Positions 1 through 6,018 are shown, numbered from the stretch's first letter. The stretch: 6,969 bases of DNA from an uncultured Erysipelotrichaceae bacterium (GCA_902782505.1 CACZNO010000130.1:1-6969); one strand, 5' to 3'. The notes: a model not told the origin generated them from the sequence alone. Numbers and translations: made by a program.

Positions 1-1395
1 ACCAAACTGAAATTCCGGTATCTGGATTTGCGCACTCCGCGTTTACAGAAAATCTTACGCATGCGCAACCGCGTAACCTTCACCGCGCGCAAATTCCTCA
101 ACGAGGAAGGCTTCTGTGAGATCGAAACGCCGATCCTGTCGAATCCGACGCCGGAAGGGGCGAGAGACTATCTGGTTCCTTCGCGCTTGAATCCGGGATC
201 GTTCTACGCATTGCCGCAGTCTCCGCAGATCTACAAACAGTTATGCATGGTCGCGGGATTTGAAAAGTATTTCCAGATCGCTCGCTGTTTCCGAGACGAG
301 GACTTGCGCAGTGACCGTCAGCCGGAATTCACCCAGATCGATATCGAGATGAGTTTCATTACCGAAGAAGACATCTGGGCAACGGTGGAAAATCTCATGA
401 AACGGATCTTCAAGGAAATCAAGAACGTCGACCTCGAAGAACATTTCGTCCGGATCCCGTATGATACCTGTATGGAAAAATACGGTTCCGATAAACCGGA
501 CCTGCGGTTTGATTTACCGTGCACCGACATTTCGGATATCTTCGAAACTACGGAATTTGAAGTATTTGCGAACATTCTGAAAGACGGCGGTATTGTCAAC
601 GCGCTGAAGGTTGCGGGCAAGGCAAACGATTATTCCCGCAAAAAGATCGAAGAGCTCGAACGCGAAGCCAAGAGCTTCGGCTGCAAACGCTTATCCTATC
701 TGAAGATGGAAAACGGCGTCTTCTCCGGAAACGTCGCAAAGCCTCTTTCGGAAAAGGAAAAAGAAGATATCGCGAAGAAACTGGACGTAAAGGATTCCGA
801 CATCGTCTTCATCATTGCGGATGAAAAGCGTACGGCGCAGAATTCGTTAGGCGCGGTGCGCAAGAAGATCGGCCGCGAACAGGGTATGATCGTACCGGGT
901 TACAAGTTCCTCTGGGTCACGGATTTCCCGATGTTTGAATATTCCAAGGAAGAAAACCGTTATGTCGCGGCGCATCATCCGTTTACGGCGCCGAACGCGG
1001 AAGACGTGGATAAGCTGATGAGCGATCCGGAACACTGTTATTCGAGAGCGTATGACCTCGTTTTGAACGGATACGAACTGTTGTCCGGTTCAATCCGTAT
1101 TCATGATCAGGATCTGCAGGAAAAAGTCTTCGAGGCTATCGGTATGACCAAGGAAGAAGCGTACGAAAAGTTCGGATTCTTCATTGACGCGTTCCGTTAC
1201 GGTACGCCTCCGCACGGAGGAGTCGGAATCGGTCTGGAAAGATTGGTCATGATCCTGGCGGATACCGAAAACATCCGCGATGTCGTAGCCTTCCCGAAGA
1301 CGAATTCGGCCAGTGAATTAATGTCCGGTTCGCCGCATCCGGTGTCGTCCAAGGCGCTCGAAGACCTTCATATTGAAGTCTCGAAAGAAAACTGA
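1..1395 (+). CDS. aspS: Aspartate--tRNA ligase (AspRS), 5'-truncated by window edge
   Basis: Class II aminoacyl-tRNA synthetase that charges tRNA-Asp with aspartate in the cytoplasm. The frame is open from base 1 and ends at TGA 1393-1395, giving 464 residues; bacterial AspRS is about 590, so the N-terminal OB-fold anticodon-binding domain is mostly missing upstream. The TTG at 28 is internal, not a start. Visible in order (residue 1 = base 1): FRYLDLR (5-11), motif 1 region with EIETP (40-44), TPEGARDY (50-57), FYALPQSPQ (68-76), motif 2 FQIARCFRDED with RQPEFTQID (91-114), the bacterial GAD insertion (roughly 160-290, with FGCKRLSYL), FLWVTDFPMFE (303-313), HHPFTAP (325-331) and motif 3 GVGIGLERL (407-415). 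Two small departures: NGYELLSGSIR where I expect NGYELGGGSIR, and GLER for GLDR in motif 3. No terminator follows the stop; the 6S promoter begins at its stop codon. Identity is secure. Confidence 0.98.
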   Translation, partial: TKLKFRYLDLRTPRLQKILRMRNRVTFTARKFLNEEGFCEIETPILSNPTPEGARDYLVPSRLNPGSFYALPQSPQIYKQLCMVAGFEKYFQIARCFRDEDLRSDRQPEFTQIDIEMSFITEEDIWATVENLMKRIFKEIKNVDLEEHFVRIPYDTCMEKYGSDKPDLRFDLPCTDISDIFETTEFEVFANILKDGGIVNALKVAGKANDYSRKKIEELEREAKSFGCKRLSYLKMENGVFSGNVAKPLSEKEKEDIAKKLDVKDSDIVFIIADEKRTAQNSLGAVRKKIGREQGMIVPGYKFLWVTDFPMFEYSKEENRYVAAHHPFTAPNAEDVDKLMSDPEHCYSRAYDLVLNGYELLSGSIRIHDQDLQEKVFEAIGMTKEEAYEKFGFFIDAFRYGTPPHGGVGIGLERLVMILADTENIRDVVAFPKTNSASELMSGSPHPVSSKALEDLHIEVSKEN

Positions 1396-1421
1396 TACAA
1401 ACCGGTAAAATATGTTATGAT
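1392..1421 (+). promoter_or_regulatory. Promoter for 6S RNA (extended -10)
   Basis: The -35-like CTGATA (1392-1397, 4/6 to consensus) is 18 nt from TATGAT (1416-1421, 5/6), which is preceded by TG at 1413-1414, one base away, giving an extended -10. The predicted start is about G1428, exactly where the closing stem of the downstream structured RNA begins. The -35 overlaps the aspS stop codon. This is a visual prediction supported by the match with the RNA 5' end. Confidence 0.6.
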
Positions 1422-1427
1422 GAAATT

Positions 1428-1579
1428 GCCAAGTGATTTATTTTATTTCCTACACTTGTGATAAGGGAGTCCGGATGTCGCTTCCTGGTGTCGAAAGCCT
1501 TCCAAAGAGTCGGGATCCTAAAGGGCAGCGCAGGACACCCACCTGTACTGATACAGGGAAATTATCATTGTCGCTTGGT
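1428..1579 (+). ncRNA. ssrS: 6S RNA (RNA polymerase holoenzyme-binding regulator)
   Basis: 6S RNA mimics an open promoter, sequesters housekeeping-sigma RNA polymerase, and is released when it templates a short product RNA. The 5' and 3' ends pair over 10 bp with GU wobbles: 1428-1437 with 1570-1579, beginning CCAAGUGAU against GUCGCUUGG. Further in, UGAUAA (1459-1464) pairs with UUAUCA (1562-1567), and GGGAGUCC (1465-1472) pairs with GGACACCC (1533-1540) with one mismatch. The 3' side carries the hairpin CCUGU/ACAGG (1542-1546/1553-1557) inside the stretch CACCCACCUG...CAGGG, which resembles the conserved 3' central-bubble hairpin of 6S RNA. The U-rich unpaired 1438-1458 would be the 5' side of the bubble. 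About 152 nt suits the family, and the position after aspS matches Bacillus bsrA as I recall it. A covariance-model search was not possible, so another structured RNA cannot be wholly excluded. Confidence 0.8.
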
Positions 1580-1610
1580 CCCGGCGAAATCTTTCGCCGG
1601 GTTCATCGTT
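1580..1610 (+). terminator. Hairpin terminator of 6S RNA
   Basis: CCCGGCGAAA (1580-1589) and TTTCGCCGGG (1592-1601) are perfect reverse complements. Because the gap is only 2 nt, the real loop is probably 4 nt on a 9-bp stem. The following T-tract (TTCATCGTTT) is broken, so termination may be incomplete, or the hairpin may mainly define or protect the RNA 3' end. Confidence 0.65.
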
Positions 1611-1620
1611 TATAACGGAA

Positions 1621-1649
1621 TTGAAAAACCTTCCGAAAATGTATACAAT
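1621..1649 (+). promoter_or_regulatory. Promoter for yneF
   Basis: TTGAAA (1621-1626) is separated by 17 nt from TACAAT (1644-1649): 5/6 matches in each box with ideal spacing. The predicted start is near 1656, giving a very short leader before the yneF ribosome binding site GAGGTG (1657-1662). It lies just past the 6S terminator, so yneF and probably the downstream glycosyltransferase are transcribed independently of aspS. Confidence 0.6.
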
Positions 1650-1670
1650 AGATTGCGAGGTGTGATAACT

Positions 1671-1883
1671 ATGATTTGGCAAAACATTCTTTACCTGCTG
1701 TTAGGCGCAGCAATCGGCGGATTCCTCGGCTTCTTCTTCACCAGAAGAGCGATCGAAAAACAACAGAAGGAAAATCCTCCGATTAATGAAAAGATGATCC
1801 GCGCGATGTTCATGTCGATGGGCAGAAAACCCAGCGAAGCGCAGATCGAGAAAACGATGAGGGATATGATGAATGCGAAATAA
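1671..1883 (+). CDS. yneF: YneF family (UPF0154) small membrane protein
   Basis: A 70-residue protein with one N-terminal membrane helix (about 5-23, rich in Leu/Gly/Ala/Phe), then a basic stretch (TRRAIEK) and a cytoplasmic-looking helical tail. The tail carries the family pattern NPPINEKMIR (35-44) followed by MGRKPSEAQI (50-59), matching Bacillus subtilis YneF (NPPINEQM, MGMKPSQ) in sequence and length. The biochemical role is not known to me. The ATG at 1671 is chosen because GAGGTG (1657-1662) sits 8 nt upstream and the protein then begins like its family; the longer frame from GTG 1458 would run through the 6S RNA and is not credible. A weak terminator overlaps its stop codon, and the glycosyltransferase gene begins 33 nt later. 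Confidence 0.92.
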   Translation: MIWQNILYLLLGAAIGGFLGFFFTRRAIEKQQKENPPINEKMIRAMFMSMGRKPSEAQIEKTMRDMMNAK

Positions 1884-1903
1884 GGATCTTCACGATCCTT
1901 TTT
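1882..1903 (+). terminator. Short hairpin overlapping the yneF stop (weak terminator or attenuator)
   Basis: AAGGATC (1882-1888) pairs with GATCCTT (1894-1900) around the loop TTCAC, followed by TTTTT (1899-1903, the first two being part of the stem). The first stem base lies in the TAA stop codon. The stem is only 7 bp, so it probably reduces rather than abolishes read-through into the next gene, whose ribosome binding site AGGAGAG (1907-1913) follows at once. Confidence 0.5.
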
Positions 1904-1916
1904 CGTAGGAGAGACT

Positions 1917-2633
1917 ATGATCAAGAAATTCTTCAAAAGACTGATTCTGACAATACTGGTCGTTCTGTTTCTGACCGGCGGGTATTTTGTGTTCGCCGGG
2001 TACAGGAAATACCGTACGGTGCTGAAGGACTGCCCGATCGAACAGGCTGTCGAAAGATATACCGGGAAACGTTCGTATCTCTCTTTTGAACTGATCGGAA
2101 AAGACTTCGTGAATGCGACGGTATCGGTGGAAGACAAGCGGTTCTTCACCCGTAACGGGTACGATTTCATCGCGCTCGGAAGGGCGTTATTATCCAATCT
2201 GCGGCAGGGAGAATTCGTGGAAGGAGGAAGCACGATCACCCAGCAGATCGCGAAAAATCTGTACTTCCACTACGATGATACGTCCTTGTCCACCAAACTG
2301 GCCCAGGTATTCCTTTTGTACGATCTGGAAGGGAAGTATTCCAAAGAGGAATTATTCGCGCTGTACGCCAACATGAATTATTACGGCGACGGATACTACG
2401 GATTGCTGGACGCTTCGAGAGGGTATTTTCATGAAGAACCCTCGGAGTTGTCACTGGCAAAATCCGCCGTTTTGGCAGGTATCGTCAATGCGCCGAGCGC
2501 CTATCAGTTGTCAGACGGATACGAATTGGCGATCAAGCGGCAGCACAAAGTCCTGGAAACCATGCTGGATAATGAATACATAACGCAGCAGGAATTCGAC
2601 GACGCTTTGAAAGAAGTAATACCACGGCCATAA
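1917..2633 (+). CDS. Monofunctional peptidoglycan glycosyltransferase (GT51, MtgA-like)
   Basis: A 238-residue membrane-anchored enzyme expected to polymerise lipid II into glycan strands on the outer face of the membrane. A lysine-rich start (MIKKFFKR) precedes one membrane helix (about 9-28). The GT51 domain follows: motif 1 SVEDKRFFTRNGYD (70-83, catalytic Glu72), motif 2 GGSTITQQ (103-110), motif 3 TKLAQVFLLYDLEGKYSKEEL (126-146), motif 4 region NMNYYGDGYYGL (152-163) and LAKSAVLAGIVNAPSAY (180-196). There is no transpeptidase domain; the length fits stand-alone family members. Relative to Staphylococcus MtgA as I recall it (RKVKE), motif 3 reads TKLAQ, so the second conserved glutamate is Gln130 and the Arg is Thr. 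Motif 1 also has Arg/Asn where His is usual. The start is supported by AGGAGAG 3-9 nt upstream. The fold assignment is secure; full activity is less so. Confidence 0.9.
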   Translation: MIKKFFKRLILTILVVLFLTGGYFVFAGYRKYRTVLKDCPIEQAVERYTGKRSYLSFELIGKDFVNATVSVEDKRFFTRNGYDFIALGRALLSNLRQGEFVEGGSTITQQIAKNLYFHYDDTSLSTKLAQVFLLYDLEGKYSKEELFALYANMNYYGDGYYGLLDASRGYFHEEPSELSLAKSAVLAGIVNAPSAYQLSDGYELAIKRQHKVLETMLDNEYITQQEFDDALKEVIPRP

Positions 2634-2642
2634 AAAGCTTCG

Positions 2643-2666
2643 GCGGAGATCATCTCCGCTTTTTTT
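2643..2666 (+). terminator. Rho-independent terminator after the glycosyltransferase gene
   Basis: GCGGAGAT (2643-2650) and ATCTCCGC (2652-2659) are perfect reverse complements; a 3-nt loop on a 7-bp stem is realistic. It is followed directly by seven T (2660-2666) and lies 9 nt after the stop codon. The A-run at 2632-2636 could pair with the T-run and make it partly bidirectional. Confidence 0.92.
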
Positions 2667-2769
2667 AAATTTGCAACATGATGATCGAAGTTTTATCAGG
2701 TTGTTAAATCGGGGGCTTTGTGATAAGTTAAAGAAGGTTAGCAGTATTTCAATATATGAAAGTGAAGAA

Positions 2770-2797
2770 TTGCATAAAAAACGGAAAATCATACAAT
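2770..2797 (+). promoter_or_regulatory. Candidate glpK promoter P1
   Basis: TTGCAT (2770-2775) is 16 nt from TACAAT (2792-2797, 5/6). The predicted start is near 2804, giving a leader of about 87 nt. The -10 box overlaps the left arm of the 7-1-7 dyad at 2794-2808, so a repressor bound there would block it. Confidence 0.45.
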
Positions 2798-2829
2798 GCG
2801 CCGCATTGCTTTTTGTGCGCGGCAAAAAG
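2794..2829 (+). promoter_or_regulatory. Overlapping inverted repeats before glpK (operator or leader hairpins)
   Basis: Three dyads overlap. CAATGCG (2794-2800) and CGCATTG (2802-2808) form a perfect 7-1-7 palindrome. CTTTTTG (2809-2815) and CAAAAAG (2823-2829) flank a 7-nt loop. GCCGC (2800-2804) can pair with GCGGC (2819-2823), which excludes the first two. The first suits a DNA operator on the -10 region; the set could also form alternative RNA hairpins if transcription starts further upstream. Glycerol operons of Bacillota are known to use the GlpP antiterminator, but no typical terminator is evident here. Confidence 0.45.
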
Positions 2830-2845
2830 GTAAAATAGAATTTTA
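2813..2845 (+). promoter_or_regulatory. Possible second glpK promoter P2 with AT-rich dyad
   Basis: TTGTGC (2813-2818) is 17 nt from TAGAAT (2836-2841, 5/6), a plausible alternative promoter closer to the gene. The -10 region sits in the perfect dyad TAAAAT-AGA-ATTTTA (2831-2845). The -35 matches consensus only at TTG, so this call is weak. Confidence 0.25.
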
Positions 2846-2876
2846 TACAACACTGTAAGAAACAGCCTGTCTTTAG

Positions 2877-2883
2877 AAGGAGG
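2877..2883 (+). promoter_or_regulatory. Strong ribosome binding site of glpK
   Basis: AAGGAGG is a full match to the anti-Shine-Dalgarno sequence, 7 nt before the ATG at 2891. It fixes the glpK start and suggests high expression. Confidence 0.9.
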
Positions 2884-2890
2884 ATGAAAA

Positions 2891-4387
2891 ATGGCAAAGT
2901 ATGTAATGGCGTTTGACGCCGGCACCACCAGCAACAGATGTATCCTGTTCAACGAAAAAGGAGAAATGTGTGCTGTTGCACAAAAAGAATTTACCCAATA
3001 CTTCCCCAAACCGGGGTGGGTCGAACACGATGCCAGTGAAATTTGGCAGACACAATTATCGGTATCCCGTGAAGCGATGAAAATTGCCGGAGCATCTTAT
3101 GAAGATGTCGCGGCCATCGGTATTACCAATCAGCGGGAAACTACCATCGTTTGGGATCGAATGACAGGCCAGCCTGTATATCACGCAATCGTTTGGCAAT
3201 GCCGCAGAACGGCCGACATGAAGGAAGAATTGATTGAAAAGTATCCGGACATCGCAGATAGCGCGTATTACAAAACCGGATTGGTATTCGACCCGTATTT
3301 CTCCGGGACGAAACTGCGCTGGATCCTGAACAATGTTCCGGGCGTACGCGAAAGAGCGGAAAAAGGAGAACTATGCTTCGGAACCGTTGATTCCTGGTTG
3401 ATCTTTAAATTGACGAAAGGAAGAGTATTCGCGACGGATTACTCCAACGCCTCCCGTACGATGCTGTTTAACATTAATACGTGCGAATGGGATGCGGATC
3501 TTTGCGAAAAACTGGAAGTGCCGATGATTATGCTGCCCTCTGCGAAACCGTCCAGCTATGTTTACGGTTATTCCGATCCGGAATTCTTCGGAGGACCGAT
3601 CAAAATTGCGGGTGTTGCCGGTGACCAGCAAGCCGCACTGTTCGGCCAGACCTGCTTCGAACCAGGGATGGCGAAGAATACGTACGGTACCGGCTGCTTC
3701 ATGTTGATGAATATAGGCGAAAAACCGATTTATCCGAATAACGGGCTTCTTACCACGATCGCATGGGGATTAGACGGAAAAGTGGAATATGCCCTGGAAG
3801 GATCCGTATTTGTAGCAGGAGCCGCAATTCAATGGCTGCGCGACCAATTGAAGGTCATTGACGGAGCACCGGATTCCGAATACTTTGCAACGCGTGTAAA
3901 AGACACCAACGGCTGTTATGTTGTTCCGGCTTTTACCGGATTAGGAGCACCGTATTGGGACCCGTATGCACGAGGCGCAATCGTTGGGCTGACCCGCGGC
4001 GTGAACAAATATCATATTATCCGTGCGACATTGGAATCTACGGCATTCCAGACAGCCGATGTATTGTCTGCAATGGAAGAAGGTTCCGGAGTGAAACTCG
4101 CAGCGCTGAAAGTGGACGGCGGTGCCTGCAGAAACAATTTCCTTATGCAATTCCAGTCCGATATTATCGGCGCGCCGGTACATCGTCCGGTGTGCGTAGA
4201 AACAACCGCTATGGGTGCGAGTTATTTGGCGGGATTAGCTGTCGGATTCTGGAAAAACAAGGAAGAAGTCATCCGGAATTGGGAAATCGATAAAGAGTTT
4301 GTTCCAAAGATGGATGATGAAACAAGAGCAACCGAAATCAAATACTGGAGACAGGCTGTCAAGTCCACCCTTGGCTGGGCAAAATAA
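2891..4387 (+). CDS. glpK: Glycerol kinase
   Basis: Cytoplasmic FGGY-family kinase converting glycerol and ATP to sn-glycerol-3-phosphate, the entry step of glycerol use. At 498 residues it has the normal length. Motifs in order: N-terminal phosphate loop [13 protein letters not shown] (8-20), WVEHD (43-47), NQRETT with glycerol-binding Arg82-Glu83, [13 protein letters not shown] (134-146, Tyr136 and the first FGGY signature), [13 protein letters not shown] with catalytic Asp245 and Gln246, KNTYGTGCF (262-270), [17 protein letters not shown] (346-362) and the second signature around [20 protein letters not shown] (406-425). The regulatory loop reads [11 protein letters not shown] (225-235): Glu231 falls where enterococcal-type GlpK has the histidine phosphorylated by HPr (YHFYGG), so PTS activation by that route seems absent. 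The start is set by the AAGGAGG site. Two oxidoreductase genes for glycerol-3-phosphate follow downstream. Confidence 0.98.
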   Translation: MAKYVMAFDAGTTSNRCILFNEKGEMCAVAQKEFTQYFPKPGWVEHDASEIWQTQLSVSREAMKIAGASYEDVAAIGITNQRETTIVWDRMTGQPVYHAIVWQCRRTADMKEELIEKYPDIADSAYYKTGLVFDPYFSGTKLRWILNNVPGVRERAEKGELCFGTVDSWLIFKLTKGRVFATDYSNASRTMLFNINTCEWDADLCEKLEVPMIMLPSAKPSSYVYGYSDPEFFGGPIKIAGVAGDQQAALFGQTCFEPGMAKNTYGTGCFMLMNIGEKPIYPNNGLLTTIAWGLDGKVEYALEGSVFVAGAAIQWLRDQLKVIDGAPDSEYFATRVKDTNGCYVVPAFTGLGAPYWDPYARGAIVGLTRGVNKYHIIRATLESTAFQTADVLSAMEEGSGVKLAALKVDGGACRNNFLMQFQSDIIGAPVHRPVCVETTAMGASYLAGLAVGFWKNKEEVIRNWEIDKEFVPKMDDETRATEIKYWRQAVKSTLGWAK

Positions 4388-4409
4388 AACTTCGATTGAT
4401 AAGTTCCGA

Positions 4410-4439
4410 TTCAGACGGGAATCTTCAAATATGTCTGAA
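4410..4439 (+). repeat. Inverted repeat just after glpK
   Basis: TTCAGAC (4410-4416) pairs with GTCTGAA (4433-4439) around a 16-nt loop. An overlapping alternative is TCTTCA (4422-4427) with TGAAGA (4436-4441). No T-run follows, so it is a poor terminator; it could stabilise the glpK mRNA 3' end or be a regulator site for the next gene. Confidence 0.35.
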
Positions 4440-4445
4440 GAAAGA

Positions 4446-4474
4446 CTATAAAATACTATCTAAACTGATAAAAT
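4446..4474 (+). promoter_or_regulatory. Weak candidate promoter for the GlpA-like gene
   Basis: TAAAAT (4469-4474, 5/6) is a reasonable -10, with only a poor -35 (CTATAA, 4446-4451) at 17 nt. The surrounding DNA is very AT-rich, so chance matches are expected. If used, transcription would start near 4481, immediately before the hairpin at 4484-4516. Confidence 0.25.
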
Positions 4475-4483
4475 AATGTTGTT

Positions 4484-4516
4484 AGAGTCGGCGGCGCGGA
4501 TTAAGGCACCGACTCT
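4484..4516 (+). promoter_or_regulatory. Stable hairpin between glpK and the GlpA-like gene (terminator or leader element)
   Basis: AGAGTCGG (4484-4491) and CCGACTCT (4509-4516) are perfect reverse complements flanking a 17-nt GC-rich loop. The sequence after it (TCTCTTAGG) is a poor T-tract, so it may be a leaky glpK terminator. Alternatively it is a 5'-leader hairpin of the downstream gene if the candidate promoter at 4446-4474 is real. Confidence 0.5.
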
Positions 4517-4566
4517 TCTCTTAGGTAACTTGGAATTACTGAAAAAACATAGCAAGAGGTAGAGGA

Positions 4567-6018
4567 ATGTATGATGTAATTATCATTGGTGCGGGAGTGA
4601 CCGGCAGTGCGATTGCCAGAGAACTCTCGCGCTACAACGCGAATGTTTGCGTGCTGGAAAAATGCGAAGATGTTTGTGAAGGCACATCAAAGGCGAATTC
4701 GGCAATCATTCACGCCGGTTTTGATGCTCCGGCAGGTTCTTTGATGGCAAAAATGAATGTGCGCGGAAACGAAATGATGGATCAGCTTGCGCAGGATTTG
4801 GATATTCCGTTCGAAAGAAACGGAGCCATGGTCGTATGTATCCACAAGGAGGCGTTGGACGGTCTAAAAGAATTGTATGAGCGCGGGGTCGCAAACGGTG
4901 TTAAGGGCTTGAGAATTTTGAGCCGCGAAGAGGCGCTGGAAATGGAACCTAATCTATCCGACCGTGTCGAAGGGGCGCTGTATGCTCCGACCAGCGGGAT
5001 CATTTGTCCGTTTATTTTGAATATCGCCATGGCGGAAAACGCGGCGGACAACGGTGTGGAATTCCGTTTCAACACGAAAGTGGAAGACGCTGAATGCGAT
5101 GAATACGGTATTTGGCATTTACGCACAAACAACGGCGAATACAAAGCGAAATACGTTGTCAACGCTGCGGGCGTTTACGCAGATGCGATCCACAATATGG
5201 TAAGCTCGAAAAAGATTCATATCACACCGAGACGGGGTGATTATTGCCTGCTGGATAAAGTTGTCGGTACGCATGTAAAACATACGATTTTCCCGCAGCC
5301 GACCAGTCTTGGCAAAGGTGTATTAGTATCGCCGACGATTCACGGTAATCTGATTGTCGGACCTACGGCAATTGATGTAGGAAACAAAGAAGGCAATAAT
5401 ACGACTGCGGCAGGAATCGCTGATTTGATTTCGAAAGCGAACGATCATGTAAAAAATCTTCCCATGCGTATGGTAATTACTTCCTTTGCCGGTTTACGGG
5501 CGCACGAATCCAATCATGAGTTCATCATTGAAGAAATCAAAGACGCGCCGCATTTTATCGATTGTGCCGGTATTGAATCTCCGGGATTAAGCTCTTCGCC
5601 TGCGATTGGAGAAGCGGTCGGCGAGATGCTGAGGGATAAGCTGCAACTATCCCTGAAAGAAAACTGGATTGCGAAACGCAAAGGTATTTTAAATCCCGCG
5701 AATCTTTCTTTAGAGGAAAGAAATGAATTGATTAAAAAGAATCCGGCATACGGAAACATCGTCTGCCGCTGCGAATCCGTTTCAGAAGGAGAAATATTGG
5801 ATTCCATCCACAGAACCTTGGGAGCGCGTACATTGGACGGAGTGAAGCGCCGTACACGTGCAGGTATGGGCAGATGCCAATCTGGTTTCTGTTCTCCGCG
5901 GGTAATGGAAATACTTCACCGTGAATTGGGAATCCCGTTGGAAGAAATTACGAAGTCCGGCGGACGCAGCAATATTGTTCTGGAGAGAACCAAAGGGAAT
6001 AACGGAGGCAACTTATGA
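4567..6018 (+). CDS. GlpA-like FAD-dependent glycerol-3-phosphate dehydrogenase with BFD-type [2Fe-2S] domain
   Basis: A 483-residue flavoprotein of the DAO superfamily, probably oxidising glycerol-3-phosphate to dihydroxyacetone phosphate. The N-terminal FAD dinucleotide site is YDVIIIGAGVTGSAIAREL (2-20), with Glu31 ending the second strand, then EGTSKANSAIIHAGFD (38-53). SFAGLRAHE (306-314) carries the Arg expected near substrate, and GIESPGLSSSPAIGEAVGEML (335-355) completes the FAD fold. The C-terminal domain has four cysteines, C400-x-C402 and C437-x4-C442, typical of a BFD-like [2Fe-2S] domain, ending in a short hydrophilic tail. No membrane helix is apparent. The start at 4567 follows AAGAGGT (4554-4560). 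The next flavoprotein overlaps it by 4 nt, so the two are translationally coupled and probably form a complex. The glpK context favours glycerol-3-phosphate as substrate; LhgO-type 2-hydroxyglutarate oxidases are relatives, so this is inference. Confidence 0.85.
   Translation: MYDVIIIGAGVTGSAIARELSRYNANVCVLEKCEDVCEGTSKANSAIIHAGFDAPAGSLMAKMNVRGNEMMDQLAQDLDIPFERNGAMVVCIHKEALDGLKELYERGVANGVKGLRILSREEALEMEPNLSDRVEGALYAPTSGIICPFILNIAMAENAADNGVEFRFNTKVEDAECDEYGIWHLRTNNGEYKAKYVVNAAGVYADAIHNMVSSKKIHITPRRGDYCLLDKVVGTHVKHTIFPQPTSLGKGVLVSPTIHGNLIVGPTAIDVGNKEGNNTTAAGIADLISKANDHVKNLPMRMVITSFAGLRAHESNHEFIIEEIKDAPHFIDCAGIESPGLSSSPAIGEAVGEMLRDKLQLSLKENWIAKRKGILNPANLSLEERNELIKKNPAYGNIVCRCESVSEGEILDSIHRTLGARTLDGVKRRTRAGMGRCQSGFCSPRVMEILHRELGIPLEEITKSGGRSNIVLERTKGNNGGNL
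6004..6008 (+). promoter_or_regulatory. Ribosome binding site of the second flavoprotein gene, inside the upstream gene
   Basis: GGAGG lies 6 nt before the ATG at 6015 and 9 nt before a second in-frame ATG at 6018. Either start is possible; the first gives the common ATGA overlap with the upstream TGA stop. Confidence 0.8.

Larger units (their letters stand above)
2667..2890 (+). other. Non-coding upstream region of glpK
   Basis: No credible protein gene lies here; the one short ATG frame from about 2679 has no ribosome binding site. The left half (2667-2768) is AT-rich with no clear signal. The right half holds a candidate promoter, several overlapping dyads (2794-2845) and the strong glpK ribosome binding site. 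I looked for a catabolite-responsive (cre) site and found no acceptable match. Confidence 0.6.

Noticed and set aside
1433..1615. 60-residue open frame inside the 6S region
   Set aside because: It has no ribosome binding site and no recognisable protein features, and it lies wholly within the structured RNA and its hairpin.
1458..1670. Long N-terminal extension of yneF from GTG 1458
   Set aside because: It would translate most of the 6S RNA and its terminator and cross the yneF promoter, has no ribosome binding site, and adds 71 residues absent from the YneF family. The ATG at 1671 has a good site at the right distance.
1691..2239. 182-residue minus-strand open frame over yneF and the glycosyltransferase
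   Set aside because: Antisense shadow of two clear family members, with low-complexity content typical of reverse-frame reading.
2667..2890. CcpA catabolite-responsive element before glpK
   Set aside because: Expected for a glycerol gene in Bacillota, but no stretch fits the cre consensus on inspection.
2511..3055. Minus-strand frames across the glpK upstream region
   Set aside because: They overlap the terminator, the leader dyads and the glpK 5' end, show no family motifs, and have no visible ribosome binding site.
3955..4293. 112-residue plus-strand frame inside glpK
   Set aside because: Out-of-frame shadow of the conserved C-terminal FGGY domain.
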